Shown: positions 27,221-38,278 of the stretch, piece after piece
How positions within the stretch are numbered: position 1 is the first letter of the stretch
Layout of the letters: each line of letters starts with the position of its first letter
NCBI RefSeq assembly: GCF_000499385.1
Contig: NW_013654102.1
Location: 105,205 to 169,204, forward strand
DNA: 64,000 nucleotides
Reading direction: 5' to 3'
From: Eimeria necatrix
Lineage: Eukaryota > Apicomplexa > Conoidasida > Eucoccidiorida > Eimeriidae
Made by a program: the position numbers and the translations under genes
The notes under the pieces: generated by a model
What the model was told of the DNA's origin: nothing
Seen by the model: only the letters and a program-made list of their open reading frames with translations
Database searches by the model: none

Positions 27221-28946
27221 ACATAACGTAGGCAGAAGCGGCAATGCTCCTGCCCCCGACTCCTGAAAGGTCAAAGTCCCACACTAGGGCTATGAGAAAG
27301 CTGAAGATCGAAGCTCTACTTCACGAGGCAACTAGAGAGACAAAGAACGCAAGGGGTCATCTGCGTGTTCGTGCTAGCCTTTCTTGACACTGGGGAGACC
27401 ACGACAACCAGCTCACGGGCTGAAGAACAAAAAGCTCCGCTGTAATGTGGTCGCTCAGCACGCCACCAGCGCTGGGGAGACCTCTCTTGTGACCCTGGGC
27501 TACTTACAGCGACAGCCATACATTTTCGCGTGCTGTATTTTTTGTTATCGGCATGACCTGCCGCATTCCAGCGTACTGCGCCCACATTCGCAGTGAAATG
27601 TCCACAGACTGCACAAGTGACGGCTGGCAGTTTCTGAACTTTTTTGTGATTGGGAGGCAGAAAGTTGTCGCTGCAGTATTCCGCGGCTTCTCCAACAAAA
27701 GTGGAATGCAAAATGTTTGCAGCGGAGCGCAGCGGGTCCAAGGGATTCTAAGGTATAAAGACAGGAGGGATCCCTAGCAGGGGCTCTGTCTCCCGTAGCC
27801 ACGACAGTGGCAGATAGCCCGGATCGTTTCTTTTCACTGTGAAAGAAGCTGTCATATGCGTAATTCAGCATGGGGACGGCGTTCAACATGCCTTCACGTC
27901 AACGCATTGACTGTTCGGGATACAGAACCCGCAGTGCAGTATTTCAGGACGCCCAAGAGAACATAGTCGCAAAACGTTGTAAAACTCTTGAACTGGATTG
28001 ACGGTAGGCAACTTGAAGCCTGTTATGAGAAGAGGAGGAATCAAGCACGGTAATTCCCATGTGCACTTTACCTTTCATTGGTGGGTAATAATTTGCGGTC
28101 AGCACTGCAGCTAGATCTAGGTGCAAGGAAAGCAAAACAACTAGCTGGGCAGGAGACAAAAGGCATAATGTCACCAGATATTGAAGCAAATTTTTGTTTT
28201 GAAGTCTCGTGTAATCGCGAGTTGGCCAGACATGCAACCCTGTCCGTGATAGGACTATGAGCTGAAGACGGATAAAAAGCTACACAGGGATAGTGTAATG
28301 GTGCTGCAGGAAAATTCACTAGCAGCGGACCTTATGCTCTCCAGTATACACATCAGAATAAGGAAAGTTTAAAAATTACTGTTTCGCATTTTGCCTACCA
28401 TTGGTTATGGCATCGGGATCACGTGTGAAGCGCCTACGCCTACTACTGCAGACGCCAATGACGGCATGAGTTTTCATCTGGAATATACCTGTCTATGGCT
28501 TAAATGAAGTAGGAAAATCTGTACTTGGTTTCTAGTGAAAAGGCAGCAGACAAACGCAGGACGGCAACTAGAAGGCACAGCAACATGTCGCCAATCGCGG
28601 ATCCTGAATACTCTCACGGAAAGGCGCAGGATAGGACGAAGCTGTGCATACTGAAGCAAGTATATACCACGAAGTAAAATCAGCTTTGCATCTGGCTGAT
28701 GGACGAAGCAATAACGCGTATTCAGTGGCCTCATCGCAGCAAAAAGTCCCACTGCTCTCAGGGAGAAGACGAAATGCATGGGTATTATGCCGACGGAAAT
28801 ACTGCTGCTGCCTTGCATGCAGTCCTAAGTCATGTGTAGTCGTCGCGAAGATGCTCAAACGTGCTCTTCGCGCCTTTGAGCGAACAAGCAAAAATTTTGT
28901 ACACGGCTTGTCTTTTGTTTGGATGTGGGGCCCTTCGCATGGGTGA
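27221..28946. other. Retroelement tail or unassigned sequence
   Basis: The first few hundred bases (27221-27400) keep a frame with PPTPERSKSHTRAMRKLKIE and may be the linker after the protease remnant. Beyond that I see only overlapping frames on both strands (for example 27316-27741 minus and 28644-28946 plus) with no domains, and no LTR-like direct repeat that I can detect by eye. Confidence 0.35.
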
Positions 28947-29453
28947 ATGGGTGGCTTTCATTGTCGTCGCACATACCCTGGCGGCTCCTACAAGGAAGAA
29001 TACATCCCGTCGCTTTTGTTTACCTTCAGCTTGTCGGTCCAGCAACCTGCGGCATCTCGCCAGAGAGCCCTGCTCAAATTGATCCAGAAGCTTTACGAGC
29101 TCGTGGAATCTAAAAATGGTGCGCTTTTGCTCTGGCGGAATCACCGCCTGCTTCGAGGCAACTCCAGGTGAAAATTGTTTTCCGAATAGCCTCTGTCATG
29201 AACACACGACAGAACAAATGCCAATATTCACTTGATGGCTCCTCACTCAAACGTCTGCGCCAGGTTGGCAGTATATGTTTTACATGCCCTCTATCGCGTT
29301 GCCCCAAATATTGCTCACAGCACTAAAGAATCCTCCTGCATTGCCTGCTAGCCCTTCTACCTCCCTTCGTAATTGCTTTTCTGCCTTTACAGCAGGTTAG
29401 TTGGACTCTTCTGTGTCGTCAGATCGATTAGCCATACCCATCTGCTGATAATG
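28947..29453 (+). CDS. Candidate spliced gene, first two exons, unknown protein
   Basis: Not recognised. Exon 1 runs from an ATG at 28947 to 29167 (73 codons plus 2 nt) and ends at CAG|GTGAAA. It encodes YKEEYIPSLLF followed by a charged helix (ALLKLIQKLYELVESKNG). Exon 2 (29393-29453) follows a strong acceptor (TTTTCTGCCTTTACAG), keeps phase, adds about 20 mostly hydrophobic residues and ends at ATG|GTAAGT. Later exons are unclear. A frame at 29486-29743 and an acceptor TTTGTCTGCCCCTAG near 29818, opening a short frame to a stop, are candidates. The minus strand also has open frames here (29397-29636, 29643-29873), so the strand is not certain, though the splice signals favour plus. Confidence 0.38.
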
Positions 29454-31063
29454 GTAAGTGCTTTCTCCAGTCAGGGGAGACTTCCATGGGCTTGGTCGCT
29501 GTTGTGCCTGCTTGCGTGATTCATTTACCTGGCCGCCGGTTTCTAGTGGTGGTACCCCCAGCAAAATGTAGAACGCTGGTCTGCTCGTTGAAACGTTTAC
29601 TTGCAGCGTTTCCAGTAACGGTACTTGGTGCCCCATATGGTCTCAAGCACACTCATGGCAATTCCTTTCATAGCGTTTCACCTTTGTTCGTGTCCTCTCA
29701 TCTGTGGCAACCGTCTGTTCAATATCCTCTACACCGGCATTAGTGGCGCAATAACGCATTTCACTCGAGCTGCTGCTTTCCTTGTTGTTCCACCGCGTGC
29801 TTCTTTTGTCTGCCCCTAGTTCCTCTTTAAATAGCTTGGATATCAAGGAGAACGTTGTCGCGCCTCCTTGCAATGGCCACCGGCCGTAGGCCGGCCGTAG
29901 GGCTTCCGTCGCCTCTTCCTGCAGTGACTTCCTCTAGTATTCTGGTCTTCTTGGCTGACATCGCTACGTGGAGACTTTACACAGTAACGCTGCTGACTCT
30001 CATCCCGTACCGCAGCAAAGCATCGTCTTACTACTATCGTTAGCTTAAAATTGTGCCAATCAGTATATTTTATTAGTTTCTACTGTTATTTCCCCATCGA
30101 AGCTTCGCGCATTTTAAAGCGCAAGTAGCGGCACAACAAGACCTTGGGTGTCCTAAACTCAAAGAAGTGGATGACTAAAAATGAGCGGCACAGGATATGC
30201 ACTCTGCAATTAGGCACAGTGATCGACGGAGCGAAATGATACTCAAATGATAGCAGCTGGCAGATTTTCAAAGTTCAAAAGAGCCAGAGCTAATATGCTT
30301 GAAATACTGTGAAGCAGGCTGCGAGAGGATTGATAACTCCACGATGAGGCTGACTAAAAATGTCTGATGATACATCAAACAACGAATTGAAGCAGCAAAC
30401 ATTGGAATAGTACAAAGTGTGCTGACATTGTGGAAGGCGAACTGAGAAAACTGTTATATTTTGATGGACATTAATCTTTTACATTATCAATCAACTGCTT
30501 AGTGGAAGATGAATCAAACTTGGATTAGCCTAGTTCCTAACATTTTCTGTCACTAACCTTCGCTTTCGCTTTCAAGGTTGTGCAAGATGCTACTCCGTGC
30601 ATAGCCCGAAAAGATACAGGAGATTTTTGTTTCTACCCAAGGCTGCATCCTTCGCGGAGCCGTGCTGCTTTGGGGTCCAGTTATGGGCAGCCTTGTTCAT
30701 TCATAGCAGCACTCTGTGCTGCATGCTCTCTGGAGCGTCAAGCGGCTACTGCTTACGTAGCACTGTCTTTGATACAGTGAATACGCGTTATGAAATACGA
30801 CTAATTTGCTTGTATATCAAAGCGCTAGAGCTAGGGCTGTAGAGTGTCCCAGCACTCCATCTTGCGTTCGATTTTTTCTGAAAAATTTGCTATGGGAGCA
30901 CGAACTGCGCGATTGGAGACGTTGGATTCTCTCCAGTTGCAAACAAAAAAATACATGTCGGCTGATGGATCAAAAGCGTAGATTCTTTTGCTTCTTACAG
31001 ACGATACCGGCTATAACACCTTCTAATTTGCGATTGGCAACTTTAGACATATTCGTGTTACAG
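29454..31063. other. Possible 3' exons of the 28.9-kb candidate, then unassigned
   Basis: Between 29454 and 29900 several plausible acceptors and donors occur on the plus strand, but no chain of exons is clearly right. From 29900 to 31063 there is only AT-rich sequence and short frames. The stretch at 30100-30580 looks non-coding. Confidence 0.35.
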
Positions 31064-33136
31064 CTAAGGTTTCTCTGCAGACGCGAGAACTCTTAATCGG
31101 CGAATGCGAGTTGCTCCAGCTCCCCAGTTGTCTTTGAGTACTACATAAACCCGCTGTGTCACCCAACCAGCTCCACCGCAGAATGCATCGCCGTTGCCCG
31201 CTCTTTGATTTTCAGTTTCCCGCAATTCACCAAGAGGCTTGTCGAAACAAAATACTTGCACCGCCTGAGTTCGTGCGCAGCGATACTCGAAGTTTCCCAC
31301 TCGACACAATTTTTCAGCTTCTTTAGTACCCCATATGGGGAAGATCTCCTTGCTGGAAAGCATTCTTGGGCAAGCACCGTCACTTTGTCCTTCGAGGCGC
31401 ACGTAGATGGAAAACCAGTGCATTTCAACTGGGTCGCAGTGCGGAGATGTTGTTGCAGTTGTTTCTATGGCAATTGCAAAGATCAGAGCACGTCGTCCCA
31501 GGGAAACAGCTATTTGACCGTGCTTCTCCGTAAGCAGGTATGTAGCATTGCTGTCGTAAACGAGGCGTCCTGGATCATTTTTGTAATTGTAGATAGGGAA
31601 GTAACTTCGAAGAAGCCTCGTCTCTTCGAATTCTGGAGCTGCAGATAGGGGCGAATGAGCTGCAAAAGTATCACTACGCATGTTGGGCATTGCGAACGAA
31701 GCTACTGCTTGCAACAACTCTGATAGAACAAGGGCTGCTTGGGAGACACCCCCAGACGTTCGAGCATAATCGATAAAACCGCCAGCACTTCTTGCCGCGA
31801 CATCTTCCCCTAAAACCTGGCATTCTTTCGAAGCTGAATCGAGACCTATACCACAAAGTTCTTCTCTAGATTCTCCGCAAGTATACCCAAGCCGTGCACA
31901 CTGAGGCTGCGCTCCACATGGATGAACAAGATAAAAACGGCCACGTACTGCTGGACCGCTATTTCCAACGGAGTCCAGAGGAGCACTGAACTCAGGAATG
32001 TTTGGCCACGTGGCGGCGCCGTGTGATCGTTGCCAAACCAGATAGCAAGCACAGCTGGCAGCTACAAGTGCAGATACTGCCCACCATAAAGGCTTTTGTG
32101 AACGTTGCGCAGGCGGATGCTCTCTAAACGTGCGAACTAGCCACCTGATCAGCGGCCGAAATCCTAAATACCTCAGTAGGATCGCATGATATAGGAAACA
32201 CAAGCACTTCCAGGTAAGAGTTTGTGTCTCCCTCTTCCCGTAGAACACGAAGCTGCTTGCTTCTGCAGACTCACGACGACCTGGACAAAGAGTTTGTCTT
32301 AAACGTTCTAAACTCCAGGATCGTGGCTGTCCTTCTGCAGGCATTGAGACTTCGCGACCTGTCACGGCTTTTGGAAAGAACATCTGCGCAGGCGAATGCA
32401 CGAGCAGATGATCATCACCATTGTCGCTAGTCTCCGGATTTTGTAGTTGAGCCCTAAGCCTGACAACCGACATGTCGGAACTCCCGGTTCCTCTGCTGCG
32501 ACCATGACGCTCCTGTAATGATGATAATGGGACATCGACACCAATGCCGGTGGACGTCTCATGGCCATCTCTTGTTGCCGCAGAGATGTTGGCCGGTCCG
32601 TTCTGTATTTCTGTCACCACGGGTACATGTAACGGATCAGTTTCCTTGGACAGCCGAAATTTTCTGCTGTGATTTTCAGCACTTGTAAGGATAGTTGGAA
32701 GTGTTGGAGAAAGGCGCCGTATGCGACGAGGCCTATTTTGTCTCGCTGACGTTGCCCCTGCTTCCTTAACCTTCTTTGAAGCGCGTCGAGGACTTGTGTT
32801 TTCCCTGTTTTCTGCATTAGGACTTCCTGTAGTGGTCTTCGAGCTTAGCGCGCCGTGTAATGGAAGTGCACGGTTCCGTGGTGACAATGCCGGCTTGTTA
32901 TTTCCCCTGCGAGCTATTGCAGAGCTGTTTTTCGCCGCTTGAGGGGTGACTGACGATTCCAGGGGAATCGTAAGTGAAACATGAAGGCCTAGGCGATCGA
33001 CGCGTGCTCCACTTACGGACACCTTTGGATCTGTCTTGTTCAAAGTAAAAGGACCGGCAGTCGACGCATTGAAACTTTGGCGATTCTCTGGCACAGGAAG
33101 TGCTACAGCGCCCCTACGTTGCCTTGTCGTCACCAT
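31064..33136 (-). CDS. SUN-domain membrane protein (nuclear envelope)
   Basis: Single-exon frame. I chose the first ATG (complement of 33134-33136) over an upstream GTG, giving 690 aa. Residues 1-290 are a basic, Ser/Arg/Pro-rich, disordered tail. A hydrophobic segment at about 349-368 (LWWAVSALVAASCACYLVW) is the likely single membrane span. The C-terminal part resembles a SUN domain: DYARTSGGVSQAALVLSE near 456, a DPGRLVYDS strand near 521, and LKDNWGAGATRIRRLRVLA near the end, matching the family's closing L-S-N-W-G...Y-R-F-R-V pattern. SUN proteins sit in the inner nuclear membrane and bind KASH partners, linking chromatin or microtubules across the envelope. The topology here (tail, span, lumenal SUN at the C-terminus) fits. 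No coiled coil precedes the domain, unlike animal SUN1/2. Other reading: a divergent galactose-binding-like lumenal protein. Confidence 0.68.
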   Translation of the reverse strand: MVTTRQRRGAVALPVPENRQSFNASTAGPFTLNKTDPKVSVSGARVDRLGLHVSLTIPLESSVTPQAAKNSSAIARRGNNKPALSPRNRALPLHGALSSKTTTGSPNAENRENTSPRRASKKVKEAGATSARQNRPRRIRRLSPTLPTILTSAENHSRKFRLSKETDPLHVPVVTEIQNGPANISAATRDGHETSTGIGVDVPLSSLQERHGRSRGTGSSDMSVVRLRAQLQNPETSDNGDDHLLVHSPAQMFFPKAVTGREVSMPAEGQPRSWSLERLRQTLCPGRRESAEASSFVFYGKRETQTLTWKCLCFLYHAILLRYLGFRPLIRWLVRTFREHPPAQRSQKPLWWAVSALVAASCACYLVWQRSHGAATWPNIPEFSAPLDSVGNSGPAVRGRFYLVHPCGAQPQCARLGYTCGESREELCGIGLDSASKECQVLGEDVAARSAGGFIDYARTSGGVSQAALVLSELLQAVASFAMPNMRSDTFAAHSPLSAAPEFEETRLLRSYFPIYNYKNDPGRLVYDSNATYLLTEKHGQIAVSLGRRALIFAIAIETTATTSPHCDPVEMHWFSIYVRLEGQSDGACPRMLSSKEIFPIWGTKEAEKLCRVGNFEYRCARTQAVQVFCFDKPLGELRETENQRAGNGDAFCGGAGWVTQRVYVVLKDNWGAGATRIRRLRVLASAEKP

Positions 33137-35055
33137 CGTCTTTGCGCCATAAGTCGGTACCACAAATAGATGCAGGAGACTGTTTGCTACTTCACTTCTA
33201 CAACTGTAGCGTCCTGGCGTAGGACCACTGTTGTGCGCCCGTTAACGCGATAGCATGTTCCAATGCATCAGAAGCAATACGTTGCGATGCCTGAAGGCAT
33301 TTCTTTGCAGGCCTTCATCTGTTGGACAGATATATTTTGTTTATGTACATTTTTTTCGATTGTGCTCCGAGTAAAAAGCTGCACGGGAGCTCTTATCAGA
33401 GAGTCACTACAGCCTATAGCGGTCTGGAATTCACACTTCAAGCTTTCGATCAAAACGTATCAGTGTCTTTTTGTATCACTTTTAGCGCTACAAGCGTTTA
33501 CTACATTAACTTTCTCTTGGCAATGCCGCAAGCAATTTGCTTAGTGGGCCAGCAAGATTTGTGGGGCTTGCATGTACTCAGCACTGCAGCTCCTTCAGGG
33601 CCCCAAATACGGTAGATGCCAGAATCAACTGTATTCACGTGTTTCTGAATCCTAAAGGAAAGATTTTATTACAATAAACGTATGCCAACGTGCGAAGCCT
33701 GGAAGGTGCGACTTCACCTACCTATTCGAACCACCAGGTGACCAGTGACTGCGAAGTATATTAAAATGACGTGAAATGTTTTGTAGAAAGCTCCCTGGTG
33801 TATTTTCCTATTCACACTAGCAGAGAGAATTCAAAAGTGTGGCGTGGATTGTCCCTGATCGCTAAACTTTCCAAGCCTCCTGGAGGGTTTTGCTCCAGCA
33901 CTGCCTGCATTTTGCTCTGCGCCTGCTCTGAGCATTTGGGAGTCTACCATCGTGTTAAAGCCACATAAGGGTAGCACACGTGATTAATAGAAATTATTGA
34001 GCTTATCACTGTAGAGAGCCACTCTTACACCTTGTCAACGCATTTTACACACATGCCTCGCCTTTTGACATCAATATTCGTCGTCAGCTATGAAACAAGG
34101 CAGCTATGACAGAGACATGCAAAGAGAACTCATTGTCAATACAAAACAAATGAAGAGAACGAAGTGATTAAAAACGAATGCCTATGAAAGAAAATTAAAA
34201 TTCTCCAGAGAGTGCTCTCCAACTCGTTTAAGAGTGATCGTTAATACACTAAAGTTAAAAATTTAACAAAAGCGAAAATGTGCGGCTACGTCGCGAAGAC
34301 GCAAAAAGGGCAAGCAAGCAGAGGGAGGCAGTGTCAATAAATGCGCATTCGTGGGGACCTTCAAAAACGCGTGGCTCTGTTTCTCTCTCTTTTCGGGAAC
34401 TAACATTGAGGTCCTGGAAAAGCCTTCGGAGTGGCACCATAGTTACGCATTACAAGCATCTGGGCGTCCTTTGGTGATAATGAGGAGCACTGTGTAGCAG
34501 GTGCCATGCAGTAAGTCCAACTGTGCTGAAGATGTAACAGCAGCAGTTGCCTTGTGATTCAATGGATCTTTTTGAGTGCCCAGATTCGGAGCGATCTTGT
34601 TCAATCCGATGAGGAGTTGGTGTTCCAAATGGAGCCCCGCGGGAACGAATAGGCTTGATCATGCCCTGATAGCAGACTAATTCCGACGCTCACAATATTT
34701 TACATCGACTGGCAATGAAAGGCGAGCCGAAATCTCCGCTATATTTAGTCTAGTGCTTCAAGCAACACAAGTCTTAAGTAATCACGCACAACAGTCCTGC
34801 TTAGCGCTCCGAAATTAACCGCCACCTAAACAAATTTTGTTCGCACAAGTTAACAAGAAGCCCGTTTGCCTGCCTTTCCGGCTGACGATTATGCTGCAAC
34901 AGTGGATTTGTTTTGTTCACAAAACAACCCGCAGCTACATTGTTGTAAAAGGGCAAGCACGAAAGGCTAACCGAGCAATCCGCTAGCCTTGCTCATTAGA
35001 GGCCCTTTGCTTTCTACAGCTGTCCGGACAGCTACCACGTGTGGCTTGTGAGTTG
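33137..35055. other. Upstream of the SUN gene; no supported gene
   Basis: The start of this stretch should hold the promoter and 5' UTR of the minus-strand SUN gene. The rest has short frames only (for example 33263-33615 plus, 34443-34662 minus) without domains or splice pairs. Confidence 0.45.
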
Positions 35056-35168
35056 GCGAGTGTTGAGTATGGCCGCTGAGAAGGAAGATGCCTATTGTGT
35101 AGACAGCTTTCACCGGGGTTTGTGGGTTTGCGAGTGTTGAGTATGGCCGTTGCGAAGGAATGACTATT
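35056..35168. repeat. Imperfect direct repeat, two copies, 74-bp period
   Basis: Copies at 35056-35096 and 35130-35168 share GAGTGTTGAGTATGGCCG, then GAAGGAA and a final TATTG, with a few substitutions and a short indel. The similarity extends weakly upstream of each copy. It is non-coding on both strands. Confidence 0.75.
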
Positions 35169-35681
35169 GCATAATGGGCAGTACTCTTTGTAGGACAAAT
35201 GTCCTTGCAATGCGGTCATGTATATTTCTTCAATGGCTCAGCAGTACATTCGTGACCGCTATAGTAGAGTGTAGTGCTAATATTTTCATTGGTCTCACAA
35301 GAGTCCAAAGAACAAGCCTTTTACTTGGGAATAAAGATGCAGAGCTTGCGAAAACAGTCCTATCTACAAGTGTACTGGATATTTTTCAATACATTAGATT
35401 AATAAAAGTAAACCGCCTTCAAAGTGCCTTCAAACTTTGAAATTTTCTGCCAGCTTTGTCTGCAGCCAGCCCCTTCTTGCTGTGGTAGGAATGGTGTGGA
35501 GGGTAGCGACAGAGGCAAAGTTACACAGCAAACTCCAAAAAGGAGAGCTTGCCCCCGAAGTCATCTAAGTAATGAATGCCTGTTTGTGAAAATGGGCATG
35601 CCTTCTGTACTTTTTCATTCATGAGCACAAGCCATGTGCTTTCGGTTAGATCAGAAGCTGCTATACATCTCTTTTTCGCAG
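35169..35681. other. Possible upstream exon of the next gene
   Basis: A plus frame at 35454-35501, after the acceptor TTTGTCTGCAG and before a weak donor (GTGGAGG|GTAGCG), would join in phase to the exon at 35682. It is Cys/Pro-rich (PAPSCCGRNGVE). Apart from this I see no gene. Confidence 0.25.
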
Positions 35682-36003
35682 AGGAGGCGATGTACAGTAT
35701 ACTTCCACCAGGATTCGAGCAGCTATACGATGGGGTGGTGACCGCGTGGTTGGTTTATCAATACGCGGAATACAGGCGGAGCCTTTCTAGGGATCTTGCA
35801 CTGCGCGTGTCCCAATTCCATAAATCCCCTTGCCGTCTCCAACCTTTCCTCAGCAAATGATGCACATCACGGAATACAGGCGATTTCTCGCCATAAAAGA
35901 AACATATATGTATTGGTTTTACCAGTACCACAGGGAAGACGAGGTGACACTGTTCGTTGGCCCGCCGCAGTTTCCCCCTATGTACCAGACACTTTTGTCT
36001 TGA
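35682..36003 (+). CDS. Small spliced gene, unknown conserved-looking protein
   Basis: Not recognised. An acceptor (CATCTCTTTTTCGCAG) opens an exon at 35682, with an ATG at 35690. The frame encodes MYSILPPGFEQLYDGVVTAW and further aromatic-rich sequence to 35806, where CGC|GTGTCC is a usable donor. A 47-nt intron ends in a strong tract (CCAACCTTTCCTCAG, 35853). The second exon (35854-36003) stays in frame and ends KETYMYWFYQYHRED...VGPPQFPPMYQTLLS then a stop. From the ATG the product is 88 aa. It is rich in Tyr, Trp, Phe and Arg, with an EYRR motif in each exon. This resembles small accessory subunits of mitochondrial or membrane complexes, but that is only an impression. An upstream exon may supply a different start. 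Confidence 0.5.
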
Positions 36004-36646
36004 CGTTCAAACACTCACCGTGTAAGACGGCAGACGCCATACTTATTGCAAATACGGACACTTAAAATATGTAGTGTAATGCTTTCACAGAAAAATGCAG
36101 CAGCAGGCAACTAGATATTGTCCACCACGAGGCGCCCATTCAAACCGTGGAGACCCGCCAAAATTTGACTTTCTTTAAAGTACCGTCTCTGAAGTACCTA
36201 TCCAGGGCTCTTTCGAAAATAAATAACATGCAAGCGCGCAGATAGGCTACTGTTGCACCCGTTCTATAGTTTCCCCTCGCCTTGGCTTTTACGCTTATTC
36301 TTGCCATGCACTCGCTCTTTCTTTTTGACGCGTAATTTTCTCAGCCGTCACGTGACTCCCATTCTCTTGCTCTTTTGTGCATTTGTAGGTATTATAGTAG
36401 TGGAAAGGAACTTCAAGAGAAAACTCCCAGGAGGAAAAAGTAAACGTACTAAAAGAAAAAGAACACGGAGGAAAGGTGGCAGATGAGACAGACGTGCAGA
36501 GCCGTAGCGAGAAAGTCGAAGATGCCGTCAAGGAAGCTGCAACCCCATAAGCGGCGAGGCTAATCCCAATTAGTCACTCGGATGATGGATGCGTGCGGCT
36601 GCCGAGCTGCCGCATGATGACTGCGAAACACAGTCACCACAAACTC
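36004..36646. other. Unassigned, with a Lys/Arg-rich frame
   Basis: After a possible acceptor (GCATTTGTAG near 36388), two overlapping plus frames run to stops at 36484-36486 and 36562. Both are strongly basic (for example SKRTKRKRTRRKGGR). Purine-rich sequence alone can produce this, so I do not call a gene. Confidence 0.3.
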
Positions 36647-36757
36647 AGAATGCGGTGAAAAAAAGGATAGAATGAGGTTCGAAGCTCAGAATGCGTTGCC
36701 ACTGTAAATTTGGCAGTATGAGATGCTTTCTGCTATCCTTTTTTTCCAACACATTCC
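36647..36757. repeat. Imperfect inverted repeat, about 25-bp arms
   Basis: The left arm (36647-36670) ends GAAAAAAAGGATAG and the right arm (36733-36757) begins CTATCCTTTTTTTCC. The inner 13 bp pair perfectly, and the outer parts (GAATG...CATTC) pair with mismatches. About 62 nt separate the arms. It could be a hairpin-forming transcript or a miniature terminal-inverted-repeat element. No transposase is nearby. Confidence 0.6.
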
Positions 36758-37630
36758 GGCTTTATGGTGATGGTGCTGCGTCTGTCTCCCCGTCGTCGAT
36801 CTCGGCCCATGCCAGATCCTTCCGGTTAAAGTATGGCAGACCAGAGGTATTTAATTTTTTTTGTTCCAAAAGTGCGTGAGAGTAGCAGCCGCCACAATGA
36901 TTTGAGCGCTGACCGCTTGATGCTTAGTTACTAGCTCCAAGCTACAGCGTCTGAATGCACCGTGCACACAAAGGATGTGAGGGATCCCTCTTTTCTTCGT
37001 AAAAAATGGGGTTTGTTAGGGTACTTGTGACGAATTTTCGCAAAAATTCTCACAATTTTTCCGCTGTCACCACAAACGCAAAATCGTAAACGGCAGAGTA
37101 GCCCAGTTCGGCTAAGCAAAATTAAGTCGCTGTCTACCTTACGTAATCTCCACAAGTCACGAATTGGTCCTCGCCACTTCATCGCATCGTACTCCCAATT
37201 ACTCTTGGTTAGAAGTTACGAAATCGTAGGTCCTTCGCTGCGTTCTTAGGAAAGCAATTGTTCCGAAACAATTTCGTTTCGCTTGGGGAACGAATTCCCT
37301 GAAAGGGGAAACATACTGAAAAAGCATCGTTCGAGCGTTGAGATGCCAACAGCCTTCAGATATACCGGATGATATCTGCCTTTTTCGATCCGCTATCTGA
37401 TTTGGAGCCGAAAAGTGGGCAGCCGGTGAAGACAGGATGGAGGCTGCTATTGGACAGGCAATACAGCATAAAAGTACCGTGAGTTTGGGATGTGCCAGGA
37501 AGTACCGGCACTCATTACCGTACTGACTCACTACTGGTGTTTTTCAAAGCTGTACAGCTATTAAGGCATTCCGGAAGGACAAGACGTGGCATAAAAAGTT
37601 AAGACAAACCGCTGCGATAGTCCACGCAGA
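36758..37630. other. No supported gene
   Basis: A minus frame at 37199-37531 (110 codons, GTG start) has a hydrophobic patch (LTVLLCCIACPIAASIL) but no splice pair or domain. It could be a 3' exon or UTR of the gene at 37631-38278. Confidence 0.35.
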
Positions 37631-38278
37631 TCATTTCTCTTTGAGTTGCTGCTCTAATAAAATAGAAAATAACGCAAATAGGTCGGGAAGTGGCGAGTTT
37701 ATCTTGCCCATAGAAGAAGCCCCACAAAGCCAGCAAACGAGGCTCGCCAGTTGTGTGACACTGAGAGGAAGCGCAGGTAGTTCTGAAAGGCAGAATGGAA
37801 GTTGTTCTTGCAGCGCCAGAATTAGTTGAAGATGATGTTGCTCTCGAGCGTGCCATAGAGTGCCCTCAATATTTTGTTTTGGGCTTACAGCTTCTGCATG
37901 CTCAGAAAGACGTGTGTAGTGCGCCTTAATCGCAGTGACCCAAGGTTCGATTTCTTGAGCGTTCTTGTAGGAACTTTTGTTCCGACCTGCTGCGGGAGAA
38001 GTACGTTTTGGCTCTTTAATTTCTAGGGTGCTAAAACTGGTGTCAAGTCTTCCAAGGAATGCATCGTCACTTGACTGCAGGGAAGTAGGTTCACACACGA
38101 CAAATCTTCGTACTGTCTGGATGTTCCCGTCCGGCATCTCACGTTCACTGCAAATATCTGAACTTTTTGAAGCTGTAGGAAGATTGGAAAAAGATGGCTG
38201 AGATGCTGTTCTCGAAATGCCAGGCCTTGTGGGCCCTTTCACCAGTGAAACGGCCTCCATTCTACCGCAGTTATACAT
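37631..38278 (-). CDS. Hypothetical protein, 215 aa
   Basis: Not recognised. A single open frame runs from an ATG (complement of 38276-38278) to a stop at 37631. The first 100 residues are polar and Ser/Thr-rich, with short charged motifs, and look disordered. Residues about 108-215 look folded and helical: EPWVTAIKAHYTRLSEHAEA, a Gln/Leu-rich helix (HHLQLILALQEQLPFCLSEL), then Leu-rich segments ending FALFSILLEQQLKEK. There is no signal peptide or clear membrane span. The frame is longer than nearby chance frames and non-repetitive, which supports a real gene. It may be one exon of a larger protein, since the C-terminal helix stops abruptly. Confidence 0.5.
   Translation of the reverse strand: MYNCGRMEAVSLVKGPTRPGISRTASQPSFSNLPTASKSSDICSEREMPDGNIQTVRRFVVCEPTSLQSSDDAFLGRLDTSFSTLEIKEPKRTSPAAGRNKSSYKNAQEIEPWVTAIKAHYTRLSEHAEAVSPKQNIEGTLWHAREQHHLQLILALQEQLPFCLSELPALPLSVTQLASLVCWLCGASSMGKINSPLPDLFALFSILLEQQLKEK

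Noticed and set aside
31205..31648. 147-codon plus ORF
   Set aside because: Antisense shadow of the SUN-domain gene.
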